Assembly: GCA_034437515.1 (NCBI GenBank)
Contig: DAOTTX010000402.1
Coordinates: forward strand, 1-6,305
Direction of reading: 5' to 3'
Length of the DNA stretch: 6,305 nt
Source of the DNA: DAOTTX01 sp034437515
GTDB taxonomy: Bacteria > Chloroflexota > Anaerolineae > Aggregatilineales > Phototrophicaceae
Shown: positions 4,952-6,305 of the stretch, one piece after another
How positions within the stretch are numbered: the stretch's first letter is position 1
Layout of the letters: every line of letters begins with the position of its first letter
The notes under the pieces: model-generated
The model's input: the letters and a program-made list of their open reading frames with translations, nothing else
What the model was told of the DNA's origin: nothing
The model's database searches: none
Program-made: the position numbers and the translations under genes

Positions 4952-5776
4952 TCAGGCTTTTGCAACCGGATACTGTATCTCGGTGATTGGTTCCTTACCC
5001 TCCTCCGGTGCAGTCAGATAGATTTCGCGTGGCTGCCCGGCGATGACGTAGCCGTTCGCTTCTATCCAGCGGCCAAGCGCGGCATAGGGCTGCTCGAAAT
5101 CATCATACGAGCCTTGATGAACAACGCATGCGGCGGACTCTAACCCTGGCAGGGTATGAGCCACGACCTGCCGACCACCATCAAGATTCAGCGTGGTATC
5201 GACGGATGAATCAACCGGGATGACGGTTTCGATGTCCATGTCCGTCTCTGTCAGGTCGGCATCGTAGAAGATGGTGAGGGGCTGGCTTGTCGGGGCAATT
5301 CCGGCGGCATGAAGCGCCATCGCACACTCACCCAAAAAGTTGCCGACATCCTCCGGTTGTGGTGCAATCTGCCGGATGGACATCACCCGCTGCGGCTCAA
5401 TCATCTTGAGCACCACATCATAGTCCGGCATCTGACCTTCACGTTCAATCTGTGTCAGCCGATTGGCAACCTGCTGTAAGCGGTTCTGCGCTTCTTCGAC
5501 CTGCTGGCGCAGTTCGGCTTCTTTAAGGCGAAACATGCCGCGCAGTTCCTCCTGTGAAAGGCTCTCGTCCAGCAGGCGACCGATTTCCGTGAGTGACAAT
5601 CCCATCTCCTTGAGGACCAGAATCCGGTTGAGCTGGGGTAGCTGCTCGGCGGAGTACAGGCGGTAGCCGTTGCTTGCATCGACACGCGCAGGCGTGAACA
5701 GATCGATTTCATCATAATAGCGCAGGGTTTTTGTGGGTACGCGGCTGATGCGCGAGAACTCACCAATCTTGAACAT
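4952..5776 (-). CDS. MerR-family regulator with GyrI-like effector domain
   Basis: Transcription regulator of 274 aa with BmrR-like architecture. The MerR helix-turn-helix opens with MFKIGEFSRISRVPTKTLRY and continues through NGYRLYSAEQL and LKEMGLSLTEIGRLLDE (about 1-70). A dimerising coiled coil follows (about 75-115, AELRQQVEEAQNRLQQVANR). The C-terminal GyrI/AraC-type effector-binding domain (about 120-272) ends TEIQYPV. Such domains bind bulky, often cationic drugs or similar ligands. The ATG at 5776 follows a strong GGAGG at 7-nt spacing; an upstream ATG at 5815 would add 13 atypical residues. A MerR-type promoter lies directly upstream, implying autoregulation. The divergent exporter and the convergent DinB-type operon are plausible targets. 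No metal-binding cysteines typical of MerR or CueR are seen. Confidence 0.93.
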   Translation of the reverse strand: MFKIGEFSRISRVPTKTLRYYDEIDLFTPARVDASNGYRLYSAEQLPQLNRILVLKEMGLSLTEIGRLLDESLSQEELRGMFRLKEAELRQQVEEAQNRLQQVANRLTQIEREGQMPDYDVVLKMIEPQRVMSIRQIAPQPEDVGNFLGECAMALHAAGIAPTSQPLTIFYDADLTETDMDIETVIPVDSSVDTTLNLDGGRQVVAHTLPGLESAACVVHQGSYDDFEQPYAALGRWIEANGYVIAGQPREIYLTAPEEGKEPITEIQYPVAKA

Positions 5777-5806
5777 GACTTTGCCTCCATAGGGAACGAT
5801 ACCGCT

Positions 5807-5837
5807 ATGATGCACCTTCCAGCTACTGGAATGTCAA
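5807..5837 (-). promoter_or_regulatory. MerR-type promoter/operator with 19-bp spacer
   Basis: On the minus strand, TTGACA (5832-5837) is followed after exactly 19 bp by CATCAT (5807-5812). The spacer holds the perfect dyad TTCCAG-TAG-CTGGAA (5817-5831), placed as in known MerR-family promoters, where the regulator untwists an overlong spacer. The predicted start of transcription gives a leader of roughly 25 nt to the ATG at 5776. The -10 match is only 4 of 6, usual for activator-dependent promoters. Confidence 0.75.
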
Positions 5838-5939
5838 GTTATGAAAGTGGGAAGCATACTTATTCTTCAAAAGCACCCTGTGATTGGCGCTATATATGGC
5901 TTGACAAGCTCGCAGGGTATGTTAACCTCAGCTTATCCA

Positions 5940-5951
5940 GCCAATATTGGC
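5940..5951. repeat. Perfect 12-bp palindrome
   Basis: GCCAATATTGGC is fully self-complementary, midway between the divergent regulator and exporter. It could be a dimeric protein-binding site; no regulator is assigned. Confidence 0.4.
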
Positions 5952-6031
5952 AGCTAGGGTTCCGCCGAATGTGATCGGGTCTGGTCCGAGCGCTGCAAAC
6001 GCCGCCGACAGCGGCCAGCATCTTAAAGGCC

Positions 6032-6100
6032 AAAAACCTTGAGGAGTTGCGGTTGGAGATGTTTTGACATCTCTGCTCGCCACATCTGAAAGGTTTTTTT
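6032..6100 (+). promoter_or_regulatory. Nested hairpin leader with T-run before EamA start
   Basis: AAAAACCTT (6032-6040) is complementary to AAGGTTTTT (6090-6098), enclosing a second hairpin, GAGATG-TTTTGA-CATCTC (6056-6073). The outer pairing would cover the only plausible ribosome site of the exporter (AAAGG, 6089-6093). Seven Ts (6094-6100) end 3 nt before the ATG at 6104. This could be a translational or terminator-type leader switch; no known riboswitch class is recognised. Confidence 0.33.
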
Positions 6101-6103
6101 GAT

Positions 6104-6305
6104 ATGTCTCCACACCTCAAAAGCGTTTTGCAGGCGCTGCTGGTCACATTCCTCTGGTCAACCTCTGTCATTATCATCAAGATCGGTCTGCAAACCCTAC
6201 CGCCCCTTATCTTTGCAGGATTGCGCTATGGCCTCGCCTGTCTTTTGCTGTTGCCGCTGGCGTGGCGGGTATTGCGGCAACAGCAAAAGACAGGCGAGGC
6301 CATAG
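6104..6305 (+). CDS. EamA/DMT-family exporter, N-terminal part
   Basis: Partial inner-membrane transporter of the drug/metabolite transporter superfamily (EamA), of which about 67 codons are present. The start MSPHLKSVLQALLVTFLWST, with the FLWST signature in the first membrane helix (about residues 9-27), is typical. It is followed by IKIGLQTLPPLIFAGLRYGL and a second helix (about 33-55). Full-length members have ten helices and about 300 residues, so most of the gene lies outside the window. AAAGG at 6089-6093 is a possible ribosome site at long spacing. Codons from about 57 on are encoded by the mirror-image arm of a perfect inverted repeat and may not be real. It is divergent from the MerR-type sensor, a common arrangement for a ligand-responsive exporter; the substrate is unknown. 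Confidence 0.85.
   Translation, partial: MSPHLKSVLQALLVTFLWSTSVIIIKIGLQTLPPLIFAGLRYGLACLLLLPLAWRVLRQQQKTGEAI
6226..6305. repeat. Perfect 32-bp inverted repeat at the window end
   Basis: Bases 6226-6257 are the exact reverse complement of 6274-6305, separated by a 16-nt loop (6258-6273). The left arm begins CTATGGCCTCGCC and the right arm ends GGCGAGGCCATAG on the last base. Both arms lie within exporter coding sequence. An exact match of this length is not expected by chance; see the corresponding finding. Confidence 0.95.

Larger units (their letters stand above)
5777..6103. other. Intergenic region, MerR regulator / EamA exporter
   Basis: This 327-bp gap has no convincing gene; minus-strand frames across 5890-6180 are open but lack a ribosome site or recognisable motif. 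Apart from the MerR operator it contains a perfect 12-bp palindrome GCCAATATTGGC (5940-5951), a small GCCGC/GCGGC hairpin near 6001-6015, GAGATG/CATCTC (6056-6073) and AAAAACCTT/AAGGTTTTT (6032-6098). TTGACA occurs at 5901-5906 and 6064-6069, but neither has a good -10 partner, so the exporter promoter is not located. Confidence 0.5.

Noticed and set aside
5901..5929. TTGACA as the exporter promoter
   Set aside because: No acceptable -10 at 16-18 bp; TTAACC lies at 15 bp and is a poor match.
5890..6180. Minus-strand open frames before the exporter
   Set aside because: No Shine-Dalgarno site, no recognisable domain, and overlap with the exporter start; possibly a degenerate repeat, but nothing in the window confirms that.
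1..6305. CRISPR array, tRNA, rRNA, integrase or phage genes
   Set aside because: No regularly spaced repeats, no tRNA-like fold and no recombinase or phage protein were found in either strand.

Overview
This is a bacterial chromosomal fragment, probably metagenomic. It has moderate GC content and compact genes with clear Shine-Dalgarno sites. The gene mix is an alpha/beta hydrolase, a class I methyltransferase, two DinB-like four-helix proteins, a MerR/GyrI-type regulator and an EamA exporter. The protein style recalls Chloroflexota, but that is an impression only; no rRNA or marker gene is present.

Layout, left to right: (1) a small uncharacterised minus-strand ORF (33-212); (2) a minus-strand rhodanese-domain gene (294-707) whose well-placed ATG is followed by an in-frame TAG at codon 4; (3) a divergent LysR-type regulator (928-1848); (4) a convergent minus-strand alpha/beta hydrolase (1982-2869) whose 3' end is rewritten by a 184-bp MITE-like palindromic insertion (1874-2057) with perfect 15-bp terminal inverted repeats and a perfect 9-bp target duplication; (5) a divergent plus-strand trio: a SAM methyltransferase split by an in-frame TAG (3095-3907), a DinB-like protein (3918-4439) and a ClbS/DfsB-like (DUF1706) protein (4442-4951), spaced like one operon; (6) a minus-strand MerR/GyrI-type regulator (4952-5776) whose stop codon abuts that of the DfsB-like gene, with a textbook MerR-type 19-bp-spacer promoter and operator; (7) a 327-bp leader region with several inverted repeats; (8) the start of an EamA-family exporter (6104 to the end), ending in a perfect 32-bp inverted repeat that reaches the last base.

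The right half looks like a small-molecule handling neighbourhood: a methyltransferase, two DinB-fold proteins, a multidrug-type MerR sensor and an exporter. No shared pathway can be proven.

I see no convincing novel defence or mobile system. The most noteworthy signals are the intact MITE with a reconstructable insertion event, two independent in-frame amber codons in otherwise intact genes, and the terminal hairpin, which may be an assembly or library artefact.
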